DNA from: CAVUUN01 sp964421755 | Lineage (GTDB): Bacteria > Acidobacteriota > UBA6911 > RPQK01 | DNA: 64,000 nt | Reading direction: 5' to 3' | Assembly: GCA_964421755.1 (NCBI GenBank) | Contig: CAYQYP010000061.1 | Location: 30,821 to 94,820 of the forward strand | Shown: one piece after another, positions 7,727 through 16,889 of the stretch | Position numbering within the stretch: position 1 is the stretch's first letter | Layout of the letters: each line of letters begins with the position of its first letter | Notes under the pieces: model-generated | The model's input: the letters and a program-made list of their open reading frames with translations, nothing else | Database searches by the model: none | Told to the model about the DNA's origin: nothing | Position numbers and translations under genes: made by a program

Positions 7727-9372
7727 CAGGAGGAGCTTCTCACCTCTGCCTCCCTCAGAAACCGGGGCGATTTGCGAGCCTTGGTGGCCTGCTCGAAGGC
7801 ATACGCCAACCGGATCAGTACCGCTTCGGTCCATGCCCGGCCGAAGAACGAAATCCCCACCGGCAGCTCATGCACGAACCCCATCGGCACCGAGATGTTG
7901 GGGTATCCCGCAATCGCAGCCGGGCTCGAACTGCCTCCCATAAAGTGGTCGCCGTTCACGTGGTCGGTAAGCCAGGCCGGTCCCCCGGTTGGAGCCACAA
8001 TCGCATCCAGACGATGGGTAGCCATCAGCTTGTCGATTCCGTTTTCGCGCGACAACTGCCGGCACTTAGCCAGACTTTCCAGATACTCGGTGGAGGTCAG
8101 CGGACCCTTCTCCTGGGCGGTAATGAACACGTCCTGCCCGAAGAACGGCATCTCTCGATCCTCGTTTCGTTTGTTGAACGCTATCAGATCGGCGAGAGAT
8201 CGAACCACGGTTCGATCGCCCAGGTTCGCAAGATAAGCATTCAGATCCGCCTTGAACTCGTAGAGCAGCACCTGAAACGAGTTCTTTCCCAATTCCGACC
8301 GACCCTCGAACTTGACCGGATCGATGATTTCTGCGCCCCGGTCCTTGAGGGCTTTAATCGCGGCGTCGAAGAGCTTGTCGACGCCGGGGTGAAAACCGGC
8401 GAAATCGCGTGCCACGCCGACACGAGCTCCTTTCAGGCCATCTGGATCGAGGCTTTGTCGGTAGTCCGGCACACCGGACCGCATCTGACGGGTGACTGGA
8501 TCACGGTCGTCCGGACCGGCAAGGATTCCGAGCAGGATCGCCGCATCGGCCACGCTTCTGGCCATCGGCCCGGCGGTGTCCTGAGAATGAGCGATCGGCA
8601 CAATCCCCGCGCGGCTGACAAGGCCCACGGTTGGTTTGATTCCGACCACTCCGTTGGCATTCGACGGGCAGACGATCGAGCCGTTTGTCTCGGTGCCAAT
8701 GGCTGCGACACAAAGATTTGCGGACACGGCCACCGCGGAACCGGAGCTCGAGCCGCAGGGATTACGTTCCAATATGTATGGATTGCGGCACTGGCCGCCT
8801 CGTGCGCTCCATCCACTCGACGAGTAATCCGATCGGAAGTTGGCCCACTCGCTCAGGTTCGCCTTGGCGAGTAGGACTGCCCCGGCTTCGCGAAGCCGTG
8901 AAGCGACGCCGGAGTCCCGGGTGGGTATCGAGTTTTCAAGGGCGAAAGAGCCCGCCGTGGTGGTCATGCGGTCGTGGGTATCGATATTGTCCTTGAGGAC
9001 GATCGGTATCCCGTGGATCGGGCTTCGAGGCCCCTTGGTCTTACGTTCCTGGTCCAGTTCGTCCGCGATCCGGAGAGCCTCGGGATTAACCTCGATCAGC
9101 GAACGCAACGTGGGTCCCTTGCGGTCCGTCCGCTCGATCCTTTCGAGGTACCACTGGGTTATCTGGTGCGAGGTCAGCTCGCCGGCAGCCATCCGAGAGG
9201 CGAGCTCAGAGATCGAGGTTTCATCAAGAATGAGCCTCGCGTCTTGCGCCCGGCTCTGTGTCTGCCCGGACGCCGATCCCAGCCCCACTACCGGCCCTGC
9301 GGCCGCCAGAGTCTTGACGAAGTCTCTTCGGTCAATACCGTCAGTTCGTGATGATCGACTGAAAGTGCTCAC
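7726..9372 (-). CDS. Amidase signature (AS) family hydrolase with Tat-like signal
   Basis: This 548-residue protein has the AS-family Ser-cisSer-Lys triad: Lys127 in GIPIVLKDNID, Ser208 in NPCGSSSGSA and nucleophile Ser232 in GTETNGSIV. The 24-residue spacing between the two serines fits the family. The N-terminus has SRSSRTDGIDRRDFVKTLAAAG, a Tat-type leader, so export is likely. I start at GTG 9372 because GGAGGGAGG lies just upstream; the frame extends further 5' without support. The family hydrolyses linear amides, and the substrate is not readable. It is the last gene of a minus-strand run Gfo/Idh - SDR - amidase, 43 bases after the SDR. Confidence 0.9.
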   Translation of the reverse strand: MSTFSRSSRTDGIDRRDFVKTLAAAGPVVGLGSASGQTQSRAQDARLILDETSISELASRMAAGELTSHQITQWYLERIERTDRKGPTLRSLIEVNPEALRIADELDQERKTKGPRSPIHGIPIVLKDNIDTHDRMTTTAGSFALENSIPTRDSGVASRLREAGAVLLAKANLSEWANFRSDYSSSGWSARGGQCRNPYILERNPCGSSSGSAVAVSANLCVAAIGTETNGSIVCPSNANGVVGIKPTVGLVSRAGIVPIAHSQDTAGPMARSVADAAILLGILAGPDDRDPVTRQMRSGVPDYRQSLDPDGLKGARVGVARDFAGFHPGVDKLFDAAIKALKDRGAEIIDPVKFEGRSELGKNSFQVLLYEFKADLNAYLANLGDRTVVRSLADLIAFNKRNEDREMPFFGQDVFITAQEKGPLTSTEYLESLAKCRQLSRENGIDKLMATHRLDAIVAPTGGPAWLTDHVNGDHFMGGSSSPAAIAGYPNISVPMGFVHELPVGISFFGRAWTEAVLIRLAYAFEQATKARKSPRFLREAEVRSSS

Positions 9373-9415
9373 GTTTCCTCCCTCCCCGTCTCGGCGACTG
9401 GAACCCGCACAGTCC

Positions 9416-10225
9416 CTATTTCTGCCCACTCACCTTTCTTCCCACGATGTACTCTGCCAGCCGGGGGCTGATTTCGTTGAGCCACAGTAACCCCCGGAGC
9501 TTCGACGGAAGGAACAGCTCGCGGCGTCTCTTCCCCATGGCTTCGATGATCGACCGGCTGATCGAATCGACGGATAGCGACTCGCTAGTGTGCTTTCGCG
9601 TGGATTCTCCGACCACTGTCCCTTCCTTGCCGAACGCGTTACGTCGGAGATTCGTACCGGTGATCCAATGCGGAAAGACTTCAAGGATATCGACCCCTGT
9701 CCCATGCAACTCATGGCGAAGCGAAGAGAAGAAACCGTGCAGCGCGTGCTTGGATGCCACATATCCTGTATGGTACGGCACTCCGATTCGTCCCTGGATC
9801 GAGCAAATCCCCACGATCATTCCCCTGGAGGCCTTCAGATGGGGCAGGGCGTAATACGTGCAGTAGACTCCGCCCAGGTAGTTCACCGCCATGACCTTCT
9901 CGAAAACGTCCAGGTCCTGCACCTCTTCAAACTTTGCCCACATGCTGACGCCGGCGTTGACGATCAGGTAATCGATCTTCGGGGAACTGGACATGGCCGT
10001 GTCCACGAATCGACGACATTCGGTTCGATTGGTTACGTCGCCGGTGACGATAGCCGTGGTAGCGCCGCGTTCGCGGCAATCTTCGGCCGTTTCTCCGAGC
10101 CGATCGGATTGCCGGTCAAACAACACGAGGTGGACCTGCTGACCCGCGCAATCCAAGGCGAGTTGACGTCCGAGGCCCGATGCCGCGCCGGTGATCAGTA
10201 TGGTTTTGCCCGCTTGACTTACCAT
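9416..10225 (-). CDS. Short-chain dehydrogenase/reductase
   Basis: This 269-residue classical SDR has TGAASGLG (cofactor loop), LIVNAG and a catalytic Tyr-Lys pair in YHTGYVASKHAL. An Asp (LFDRQSDRL) at the end of beta strand 2 points to NAD(H). The gene starts 11 bases after the stop of the upstream Gfo/Idh gene and is clearly in the same operon. The substrate is unknown; the context (two oxidoreductases plus an exported amidase) suggests catabolism of a modified sugar or amide compound. Confidence 0.88.
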   Translation of the reverse strand: MVSQAGKTILITGAASGLGRQLALDCAGQQVHLVLFDRQSDRLGETAEDCRERGATTAIVTGDVTNRTECRRFVDTAMSSSPKIDYLIVNAGVSMWAKFEEVQDLDVFEKVMAVNYLGGVYCTYYALPHLKASRGMIVGICSIQGRIGVPYHTGYVASKHALHGFFSSLRHELHGTGVDILEVFPHWITGTNLRRNAFGKEGTVVGESTRKHTSESLSVDSISRSIIEAMGKRRRELFLPSKLRGLLWLNEISPRLAEYIVGRKVSGQK

Positions 10226-10236
10226 TGGCCGTCAGC

Positions 10237-11679
10237 CTAGAGGCTCCATCCGGACCGGTAGGTCGGGCGGACGTACTGGTTGATTTCCTCGACGTTCGTG
10301 CACTTGAGCTCGGCGCCGTCCCAAGACAACCGCTGCCCAGGTTGCTTAAAGCTCAGTGCTCCCATCAGCACCGACTCCACCATCGGACCGACCGCTTCGA
10401 AGTTCGCGCTCGATGGTTCGCCTCCCTTGCAGGCATCCAGCCAGTCACGGTGGTGGCCCTTGACCCGGCGGATCGTCGGCTCCGGACGCTTGAAGGCGGC
10501 CATGGCTGTCTCCGGGATGAGTCGCGGCGACCCTCCCCATCCACCGCACACCATCTTCCCCTTGTCGCCAACGAACAGAATGCCGTGGTCGGCCGCGAGT
10601 CTACGTCCGACTTCCAACTCCGGCGGAGTCTCCGGCCCCAGGCCTCCGTCATACCAAGTCATTTCCACCGGCGGAAGCCCCTCGCGAGCCGGGAAATTGA
10701 AGTAGACGATGCTCGCGTGCGGGAACGTCTCGGAAGAGCCGGCGTAGGTCCGCGCCTCTGTGTTCGTCGGATGGGTCAGCTTGAGTCCCCAGAAGGCGGG
10801 GTCAAGGTGGTGGCAGGCGAAATCCCCCAGGTGCCCGGTGCCGAAATCCCACCAGCTCCGCCATTTCACCGGCGCGTATTCCGGATGATACGGACGCTCC
10901 GGGGCGGGTCCCAACCAGAGGTCCCAGTTCATACCCGAGGGAACCGGCACCGTCTCTTTCGGCCGCTGGTGCAGCTGCGACCATGGGATCAGGGTTGCCC
11001 AGGAATGGACCTCACGAACGGCTCCGATGGCGCCGCCCTGCAGCCACTCGACCGTCACCCGGATTCCCTGTCCACTGTGGCCGTGATTGCCCATCTGTGT
11101 CGCAACCCCGGCGTTCTTGGCCGCTTCGCGGATCTTGCGCGTCTCCCAGAGGGTGCGGCAAAGCGGTTTCTCGCAGTACACGTGCTTTTTCAACGCAAGC
11201 GCAGCCATCACCGTTACAGCATGAGCGTGGTCGGGAGTCGCCACAAGCACCGCGTCGATGGCTTTTTCCTTGTCGAACATTTCGCGGTAGTCAACGTACC
11301 CGACGCACTCCTTGAAATTCTTCTTAGTGTTGAAGTCGTTGATTAACTTGAGCGCCGGCAGCCTCCCCCAGGTACCACGGTAGTAGAAGGGGCTGTAATC
11401 CGCCTGCTCGGTCGGGTCTGCGATTGCGATGATCCTCGCATCGGGCTCCTGAAACAGGCCCCGGATGTTCACGACGCCCTGGCCGCCCGTCCCGATGATG
11501 GCCAGATTCACGGTATCGCTCGGCGCGACATATCCCCGGCCCCCAAGCACGTGACGCGGAAGGATGACAAGGCCGGTCGCTGCGCCGCCTCGGCGGAGGA
11601 AATCTCGTCGGGACCATCCCCCGGTCACTGATATCGATGCTTCCTTCTGATTCTGGTCGGCTGTCCTGTTCCTGCTCAT
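10237..11679 (-). CDS. Gfo/Idh/MocA family oxidoreductase with Tat signal
   Basis: This 480-residue protein begins MSRNRT, then WSRRDFLRRGGAATGLVIL, a good Tat signal. The NAD-binding start NLAIIGTGGQG and the EKPL motif (KHVYCEKPLCRT) with the catalytic Lys follow. ATG 11679 is chosen because AAAGGAG lies upstream at good spacing. Such exported Gfo/Idh proteins bind NAD(P) tightly before export and oxidise or isomerise sugars or polyols; specificity is not readable. It is the first gene of a three-gene operon. A second Tat-exported member of the family is at 27053. Confidence 0.9.
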   Translation of the reverse strand: MSRNRTADQNQKEASISVTGGWSRRDFLRRGGAATGLVILPRHVLGGRGYVAPSDTVNLAIIGTGGQGVVNIRGLFQEPDARIIAIADPTEQADYSPFYYRGTWGRLPALKLINDFNTKKNFKECVGYVDYREMFDKEKAIDAVLVATPDHAHAVTVMAALALKKHVYCEKPLCRTLWETRKIREAAKNAGVATQMGNHGHSGQGIRVTVEWLQGGAIGAVREVHSWATLIPWSQLHQRPKETVPVPSGMNWDLWLGPAPERPYHPEYAPVKWRSWWDFGTGHLGDFACHHLDPAFWGLKLTHPTNTEARTYAGSSETFPHASIVYFNFPAREGLPPVEMTWYDGGLGPETPPELEVGRRLAADHGILFVGDKGKMVCGGWGGSPRLIPETAMAAFKRPEPTIRRVKGHHRDWLDACKGGEPSSANFEAVGPMVESVLMGALSFKQPGQRLSWDGAELKCTNVEEINQYVRPTYRSGWSL

Positions 11680-12170
11680 CAGATGACTCCTTTTATGTGA
11701 GCACATGATACTCCAAGCAGGAGCAGCTTGTGGAACGGGGAAGCATCCGAGCAAGGTCTCAGCGAGGGCCGCGCAGACGGCAACGCGCGAAGTTGAAGTC
11801 AGTGTTAACCGGATCTATTATCGAAAGTAGAATCTACCTTCGCTCATGGCATCCCAGGTGGAAGCCGCGGGATGGGGCCTTGAGGCAGCCCGAACTCCTC
11901 CGGACTCTTCTCGGCTCCGTCCCGAGACTGCCAAAGTGACCCCGACTGACAAGTAAGTCGGTCGCCAGAACCTGGTCCGTCCTCGTACGTCTCACTCCGT
12001 GTCTCTGCAGGTCCTTGTAGCTGATGAGCTCAATTCCGCGCATCACGGAGATGAGTATCCCTTTCATCACTCTCTGCCTGGGGTCCGAGATACGAAGTGC
12101 AAAAGCCAACCTTTATCGCTTCGTGTCTTTCTGCCTTGGTGTCTGTGTGGTTAAATCATAAGGAAGCAAC
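11680..12170. other. 491-base divergent intergenic region with no supported gene
   Basis: This interval separates the minus-strand Gfo/Idh operon from the plus-strand rhomboid gene and should contain both promoters. An open frame on the minus strand (11834-12109) has no recognisable protein features or good start signal and I do not call it. The last 50 bases (about 12119-12158, TTCGTGTCTTTCTGCC then TTGGTGTCTGTGTGG) look like a degenerate copy of the short 9-10-mer repeats seen at 39701 and 54160. Nothing else is recognised. Confidence 0.5.
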
Positions 12171-13019
12171 ATGCGCAAGCGAGAAGGATCAGTGGTTTGC
12201 CCGTCCTGTGGTTACCTGGTGGGCGTGAACGACGAGACCTGTTACAACTGCGGACGGAGAAACCCCGGTCTTTGGGGCTTCGCATCCTCTCTGCAGCGCC
12301 TCGGGAACATCAACTTTCCCCAGGTCGTCATTGTCACCTGCGTTGTGCTCTACATCCTGATGCTGGCTCTCGCACCCGATGAGATCGGCGGGCGGGGCAT
12401 GCTGGGTTTCCTCTCGCCCAGCTCGGTCAGCCTTGTTGTTTTCGGAGCGAGCGGAGCGGTGCCGGTTTTTGGTTACGACCGCTGGTGGACTGTGCTGAGT
12501 GCCTCCTGGCTGCACGCCGGGTTACTGCACATCCTTTTCAACATGCTGTGGGTTCGTGATCTGGCTCCCGCAGTGTCGAGCCTGTACGGCTCCAGCCGGA
12601 TGGTCATCATCTACATCATCTCCGGTCTCGTCGGATTCGCAGCTAGCACGTTTGCCGGTTACTACCTGGCTTTTCTCCCTTCGTTCCTGGCCGGGGCAAG
12701 GCTTACCGTCGGCGCGTCGGCGTCGATCTTTGGGCTGCTCGGTGCTCTTATCTACGCCGAACGACGCGGCGCGGGTATGTTCATCGGCCAGCAAGCCAAG
12801 ATGTGGGCCATGATCCTCTTCCTGTTTGGGCTGTTCATGCCCGGGATCGACAACTGGGCTCACCTCGGTGGGCTCGCGGGTGGCTTCGGGGTCAGCGCCT
12901 GGCTCAACCCGCTCAAACGGGAGCGGTTGGAAGACACGGTAGGCGCCTTTGTCCTGGTGATTCTGAGCGCCGCGGCAATAGTGTGGTCGGTGATCACCGG
13001 GCTCCGGCTGCTGGCATAG
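12171..13019 (+). CDS. Rhomboid family intramembrane serine protease with N-terminal zinc ribbon
   Basis: This 282-residue membrane protein has a short cytoplasmic zinc ribbon with two CxxC pairs (Cys10/13 and Cys24/27). About six transmembrane helices follow. The rhomboid catalytic serine is Ser183 in GASASIFG and the catalytic His is His231 in NWAHLGGLAGG. The HAGLLHILFNM segment supplies the His/Asn of the oxyanion region. It would cleave single-pass membrane proteins within the bilayer; no substrate is suggested by context. The ATG follows GGAAG at short spacing. It lies 17 bases upstream of aspartokinase. Confidence 0.92.
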   Translation: MRKREGSVVCPSCGYLVGVNDETCYNCGRRNPGLWGFASSLQRLGNINFPQVVIVTCVVLYILMLALAPDEIGGRGMLGFLSPSSVSLVVFGASGAVPVFGYDRWWTVLSASWLHAGLLHILFNMLWVRDLAPAVSSLYGSSRMVIIYIISGLVGFAASTFAGYYLAFLPSFLAGARLTVGASASIFGLLGALIYAERRGAGMFIGQQAKMWAMILFLFGLFMPGIDNWAHLGGLAGGFGVSAWLNPLKRERLEDTVGAFVLVILSAAAIVWSVITGLRLLA

Positions 13020-13036
13020 GTCCAGCACTAAGCTTT

Positions 13037-14278
13037 ATGACTGACATCGTGGTGTTGAAGTTTGGCGGGAGTTCCGTCGCGAACCTGGAACGTCTGCGGG
13101 AGGTTGCGAAGATTGTCATCCGAAAGCGCGACGCCGGCCATCGGGTCGTTGTTGTGGTTTCAGCTCGTGCCAAGATGACCGATTCCCTGATCGCAGACGC
13201 CAAGTTTTTCGGCGCCGCACCGGCTCCACGCGAAATGGACATGCTGTTGACCTCGGGCGAGCGGATCAGCGCTGCGTTGCTCGCCATCGCCCTTCATTCA
13301 GCCGGTGCCGAGGCGGTCTCCCTGACCGGCTCACAGGCGGGACTCATCACGGATGACGACCACACGAACGCACGCATAATCGAAATTCGCCCCGCCCGGG
13401 TATTGCAGGCGCTCGACAAGGGAAGAATCGTCGTCGTAAGCGGATTCCAGGGCGTCAGCTTCCGAAAGGAAATCACAACGTTGGGGCGGGGCGGCTCCGA
13501 CATAACCGCCGTGGCGCTCGCTGCGGCACTCGAGGCCGGGGCCTGTGAGATTTATTCGGATGTCGACGGCGTCTTCGCGGCTGATCCCGCCGTCGTGAAA
13601 GACCCTGCCAGGATCCCGGAGCTGTCCTACCAGGAAATGCAGGAAATGGCCGAATCGGGCGCCAAGGTGCTGAATCCCCGCTCGGTCGAGTTCGCCAAGC
13701 TGAAACGAACGATCGTCCACGCCAAGTCGACTTTTGTCCCGGACGGCGAGGGGACAATCATCAGGGACCTGGAAGGCCGGATAAAACCCCGGGTTGTCGG
13801 GATCGCGTCCGAGGACAAAGTCCTTGTCGTGGATTGCTGGGAGACCGGGCAGCCCGGAATCGCCGCAGCCGTGACGGACTTTCTGTCTTCGGCGAACCTG
13901 AAGGTCAAGCAAATGGCGTTTCATCGGACCCCTGACCGAGGTATGTCGGGGAACTTCATCATCCCGGAGAAAGAGAATTACCAGGTTGAGTCGGTCATAC
14001 CCGAACTGGAACGGCAGTTTCACGGACGGATCACGGTGGCCCGACATCTGGGGGCCGTCTCGCTGATCGGCGCCGGTATCAATGATCGATATGACTTCCT
14101 GCGGGACTCCCTGGATCTTCTGGGGCGAAACTCGATTGAAGCGTTCTCGTTTCACACCAGTTCCTTCCGGATCAGCTTCGTCATCAGGCGGGAGGAGCTC
14201 AACCGGGCGGTCTCGTTGCTCTACGAGCGGTTCCTGCGCGAGGATTCGGGCCCTTCGGGACCGGTTTCCGCGACTTAA
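13037..14278 (+). CDS. lysC: Aspartate kinase
   Basis: This 413-residue protein begins MTDIVVLKFGGSSVAN, the kinase N-terminus with the ATP-binding KFGGSS. It has GRGGSDITAVALAAAL and the substrate loop YSDVDGVFAADP. The C-terminal third contains two ACT domains (KVLVVDCWETGQPGIAAAV and AVSLIGAGIND), which normally bind lysine or threonine for feedback control. The frame is open further upstream into the rhomboid gene, but the ATG at 13037 gives the correct family start. It catalyses the first step towards lysine, methionine and threonine. No other pathway gene is adjacent. Confidence 0.94.
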   Translation: MTDIVVLKFGGSSVANLERLREVAKIVIRKRDAGHRVVVVVSARAKMTDSLIADAKFFGAAPAPREMDMLLTSGERISAALLAIALHSAGAEAVSLTGSQAGLITDDDHTNARIIEIRPARVLQALDKGRIVVVSGFQGVSFRKEITTLGRGGSDITAVALAAALEAGACEIYSDVDGVFAADPAVVKDPARIPELSYQEMQEMAESGAKVLNPRSVEFAKLKRTIVHAKSTFVPDGEGTIIRDLEGRIKPRVVGIASEDKVLVVDCWETGQPGIAAAVTDFLSSANLKVKQMAFHRTPDRGMSGNFIIPEKENYQVESVIPELERQFHGRITVARHLGAVSLIGAGINDRYDFLRDSLDLLGRNSIEAFSFHTSSFRISFVIRREELNRAVSLLYERFLREDSGPSGPVSAT

Positions 14279-14412
14279 GGCTCGTTCTGCCATTCTCCCA
14301 GTTGTGGTTGTCTTGGCGCCTCGACGTTCGTGCAGTTTCTCTCGTTCTTGTCGAAATTTCTTTACATTCTGCTTCTCTCTGGCTAAATCTATATAGTTAG
14401 GGATGGAATACT

Positions 14413-14979
14413 ATGTCTGCCAACGCGATTAACGAGCACGTTCGTCAGCGACTCAGGGAATTGCGTATTTCCAAGAGAATCGGCTTTCGTGAGATGTCAG
14501 AAGGCACCGGGATTCCTTCCAGCTCCTACTGTTGCATGGAATCGGGCTATTACAAGATCAATCTGGATAGCCTGCACCGGATACTCGGTGTCCTGGGAGC
14601 CAGCATCCAGGATGTGTGGCCGACTGATTTGCCCGCCACCGAGGTCGACACGAGCCCGGTTCACCTCAGACGGATTCAGGATTTCAGGCTCAGCGAGCTG
14701 ATCTCTCTCAGCCAAGCCGAAGGGGCGGCACTCTTCGCAATCGCGGGAGGTAAGTCGAAGGTCCTGATGTATCAGAACCTCAGTGATTTCCTGCTCGATC
14801 GACTCTGCCTCTATCTGGAAGACGGTCGTTCACACGAACACGGGCTGACGCTGGCCAGGAAACGTGGCAAAACAAACTACGTTTTGTTTCTGAAAACCGA
14901 GCTCTGTCCGAGCTATGTCGGCAAGCTCGCAGAAAAATACCTGGTCATCTGGTCAAACCTGTTCGGCGACGTTCTCTGA
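14413..14979 (+). CDS. XRE/Cro-type helix-turn-helix regulator
   Basis: This 188-residue protein has an HTH_3-like domain in residues 5-65 (RQRLRELRISKRIGFREMSEGTGIPSS, then a recognition-helix region and LDSLHRILGVLG). It is followed by a soluble domain of about 120 residues that I do not recognise. Its stop codon directly abuts the stop of the convergent gene at 14980. An AT-rich stretch upstream (TTTACA at 14361, TAAATC at 14384, then TATATA) could hold its promoter. The partner genes may be the neighbouring membrane proteins, but this is inferred from position only. Confidence 0.82.
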   Translation: MSANAINEHVRQRLRELRISKRIGFREMSEGTGIPSSSYCCMESGYYKINLDSLHRILGVLGASIQDVWPTDLPATEVDTSPVHLRRIQDFRLSELISLSQAEGAALFAIAGGKSKVLMYQNLSDFLLDRLCLYLEDGRSHEHGLTLARKRGKTNYVLFLKTELCPSYVGKLAEKYLVIWSNLFGDVL

Positions 14980-15393
14980 TCAATCCTGTGCCGACCGCAG
15001 CAGGGCCAACTCCAAACCGGAGAGGAACTGCAGGTCTCTCTTCCCGCACAGAAGTCTCGCCTTGGCGCGCAGCAGGTGGTAGCTGGTAAAGAACAGCGCC
15101 AAGAGCGGCAGGGCCGTCGGTCTCCTGAATCGGCCAAGCCTGCGCAGCGTCTGAATGTCCTCCATCAGTGCGCCTGAGTATTCCAGGAAAATGTCTTGCC
15201 TGGATGTTCGGTTCTGAAGAATCAGTCGAACATCCGGGGCCTCCAACAGACGGAGGATATGAGCGGCGTTGAGCTCCATTTGCTCGATCCGGCGAATCTC
15301 CCTGGCATCCCAGCGCACTCCGGCGACCTGCTCGTAGGCAAGGTACACCATCAGCACGCAGAACGCGGCCACAAACGCGTAATAGTAGATCAT
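14980..15393 (-). CDS. Hypothetical protein with N-terminal membrane anchor
   Basis: This 137-residue protein has one hydrophobic helix at residues 2-22 (IYYYAFVAAFCVLMVYLAYEQ), a charged helical stretch, and a weaker hydrophobic patch near residues 95-108. Its start overlaps the stop of the upstream gene by four bases (ATGA), so the two are translationally coupled. I do not recognise the family. Confidence 0.65.
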   Translation of the reverse strand: MIYYYAFVAAFCVLMVYLAYEQVAGVRWDAREIRRIEQMELNAAHILRLLEAPDVRLILQNRTSRQDIFLEYSGALMEDIQTLRRLGRFRRPTALPLLALFFTSYHLLRAKARLLCGKRDLQFLSGLELALLRSAQD

Positions 15394-16124
15394 CGTGACA
15401 TAAGGCCCCTCACAGCCTTCTCAACCTCTTTGCTGACATGATCGAGGCGATCGGCAATGTCGGGACGCACGATTTTGACGGGATCGTAGTTCCAGAGGGT
15501 GTAACCAAACACGGCCAGGGCCACGAAGTACACGAACTGCAACGAGAAAGAGAAAATCATGAAGGAGGTCTCTTTGAAGAAGTAGTTCGCGAAGTTCATG
15601 CCCTGCAGTCCCACAAGCAGGCAAATGCCCACCAGGATTCCGCGTAGATTACGGCCCGGGTCCACATCCTTTTGTCCCACAATTCGCCTCAAGACGATCA
15701 CACAGGCGAGCATCTGCACAAACAGCATGACCGCGTGATAGCGTTCGAAAATGCTCACATTCGGAAGCGAGAACACCTTCCACGCCACCGGTAAAGCGAT
15801 CGTCAGGACAAGGATGACGGACTCGATAATTCGCCGTAAAGCTAATTTGGTATTTCCAAAAACTCGGTACAGAATCTCGGTGAGAATGGCCACCTGAAAA
15901 AGAGGCGCCAAGAGGTTCGGAATGTGATAAACAAAGTAGTATTCGCGTGATCGCCAGCCGTAAAGAATCTGAGAAACGTCAACGGAAAGTGCGGCGAGCA
16001 GCACATAGCACATGTACAGGTAAAACAGCAGATAGCGGGGAAATGTGCCGGAGTAAAGGCCTCGCACGATGACTAGCAAGAGCAACGCTTGTCCGATTGC
16101 GGGGAAGACCACGGGACCCGACAC
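15390..16124 (-). CDS. Polytopic membrane protein of unknown function (about 7 TM segments)
   Basis: This 244-residue, mostly hydrophobic protein has about seven predicted transmembrane helices and a short cytoplasmic tail (RPDIADRLDHVSKEVEKAVRG). The layout recalls 7TM sensor modules, but no output domain is attached. It is the first gene of a two-gene minus-strand operon and is divergent from the small gene at 16285. An unusual inverted repeat sits between the two starts. Function unknown. Confidence 0.68.
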   Translation of the reverse strand: MSGPVVFPAIGQALLLLVIVRGLYSGTFPRYLLFYLYMCYVLLAALSVDVSQILYGWRSREYYFVYHIPNLLAPLFQVAILTEILYRVFGNTKLALRRIIESVILVLTIALPVAWKVFSLPNVSIFERYHAVMLFVQMLACVIVLRRIVGQKDVDPGRNLRGILVGICLLVGLQGMNFANYFFKETSFMIFSFSLQFVYFVALAVFGYTLWNYDPVKIVRPDIADRLDHVSKEVEKAVRGLMSR

Positions 16125-16179
16125 ACGGAGAGACTAATACTATTTTACTCCAGACATCAACAGGTATCGGTTTTCAAGG

Positions 16180-16234
16180 TTTTTTGGAATTACCAAATAA
16201 CTTTGTTGAAAGTCGTTTGGTAATTCCGAAAAAA
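16180..16234. promoter_or_regulatory. 12-bp perfect inverted repeat flanked by T6/A6, in a divergent promoter region
   Basis: GGAATTACCAAA (16186-16197) and TTTGGTAATTCC (16216-16227) are perfectly complementary around an 18-base loop. They are preceded by six T and followed by G plus six A. The shape is like a bidirectional terminator, but it lies between two divergently read genes. An operator or 5' leader hairpin is therefore the more likely role. It is clearly AT-rich against its surroundings. Confidence 0.75.
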
Positions 16235-16284
16235 GATGAACGCGATGCCCGTTAGACCGACAATCATTCGTGAAGGAGGAGCGG

Positions 16285-16470
16285 ATGATTTATCTAATTG
16301 TTTCCTTGTGGATGATGTTCGGAGGATACTCCGACACCGATTCGCGCTACCAGGAGTTTCAACAGCGCCCACGGCCGGAGTTGAAAGTCCCGAGCGGGCC
16401 CCCGCCGCAATTCCACTGCTGCGGCCCAGTTGCGCCGCCACCACCGCCGCCGCCGCCGGCCGAACGGTAG
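16285..16470 (+). CDS. Small proline-rich protein with hydrophobic N-terminus
   Basis: This 61-residue protein starts MIYLIVSLWMMFGG, a short hydrophobic leader. A charged stretch follows, then a C-terminus with HCCGP followed by a run of eight prolines. The ATG is preceded by a near-perfect AAGGAGGAG at 16273-16281, the best evidence that it is translated. I do not recognise a family. It may be an exported or membrane-tethered peptide. The polyproline run would be expected to need elongation factor P. Confidence 0.55.
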   Translation: MIYLIVSLWMMFGGYSDTDSRYQEFQQRPRPELKVPSGPPPQFHCCGPVAPPPPPPPPAER

Positions 16471-16516
16471 AATCGGCACTGAACTGCGCTGCCAGAAGTT
16501 GCCTGCTGGCAAACGG

Positions 16517-16858
16517 CTAGATGATTTTCTGCAACAGCGACGAATACTGAGCCGCTTGTTGAGGCAGGGGTATGGTTCGAGTCGGCAGGAGCGTTTCCAG
16601 GAGGACGGTGATCCATTCACGAGTCGTTTCGATTCGGCTGAATCCCAACAGCAGTTTCGGGCCGTGGTTGATCAGTTCGTAATCCAGGATGCTTCCGAAG
16701 ATCGGCTCACTCTCGCCCTTCAGAACGACGGCGAAATCAATCCGTTTGGAGCCGGAGTCAATCTGAAAGCTCAGCAGTTGACCATACGCAGCCATCTGTG
16801 ATCGGATTGCCCGCTCGGCGCCCCATGAGAGCGCCTGATCCTTCAGTTTTCGAAACAT
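16517..16858 (-). CDS. Hypothetical soluble protein
   Basis: This 113-residue protein has no signal peptide or membrane helix. An alternating pattern (SFQIDSGSKRIDFAVVLKGESEPIFGSILDYEL) suggests a beta-rich core flanked by helices. It is 31 bases downstream of the VWFA gene on the same strand, so cotranscription is likely. No family is recognised. Confidence 0.6.
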   Translation of the reverse strand: MFRKLKDQALSWGAERAIRSQMAAYGQLLSFQIDSGSKRIDFAVVLKGESEPIFGSILDYELINHGPKLLLGFSRIETTREWITVLLETLLPTRTIPLPQQAAQYSSLLQKII

Positions 16859-16889
16859 CTGTGAAAAGTCGCGTGATTAGACAGCAGAG

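Noticed and set aside
11834..12109. Minus-strand open frame of 91 residues in the intergenic region before the rhomboid gene
   Set aside because: It has no recognisable domain, no good start signal, a run of basic and Arg-rich residues, and lies in a divergent promoter region.
12803..13036. Longer start of aspartokinase (frame open from 12803)
   Set aside because: That part overlaps the rhomboid gene in another frame and is not aspartokinase-like; ATG 13037 gives the family N-terminus.
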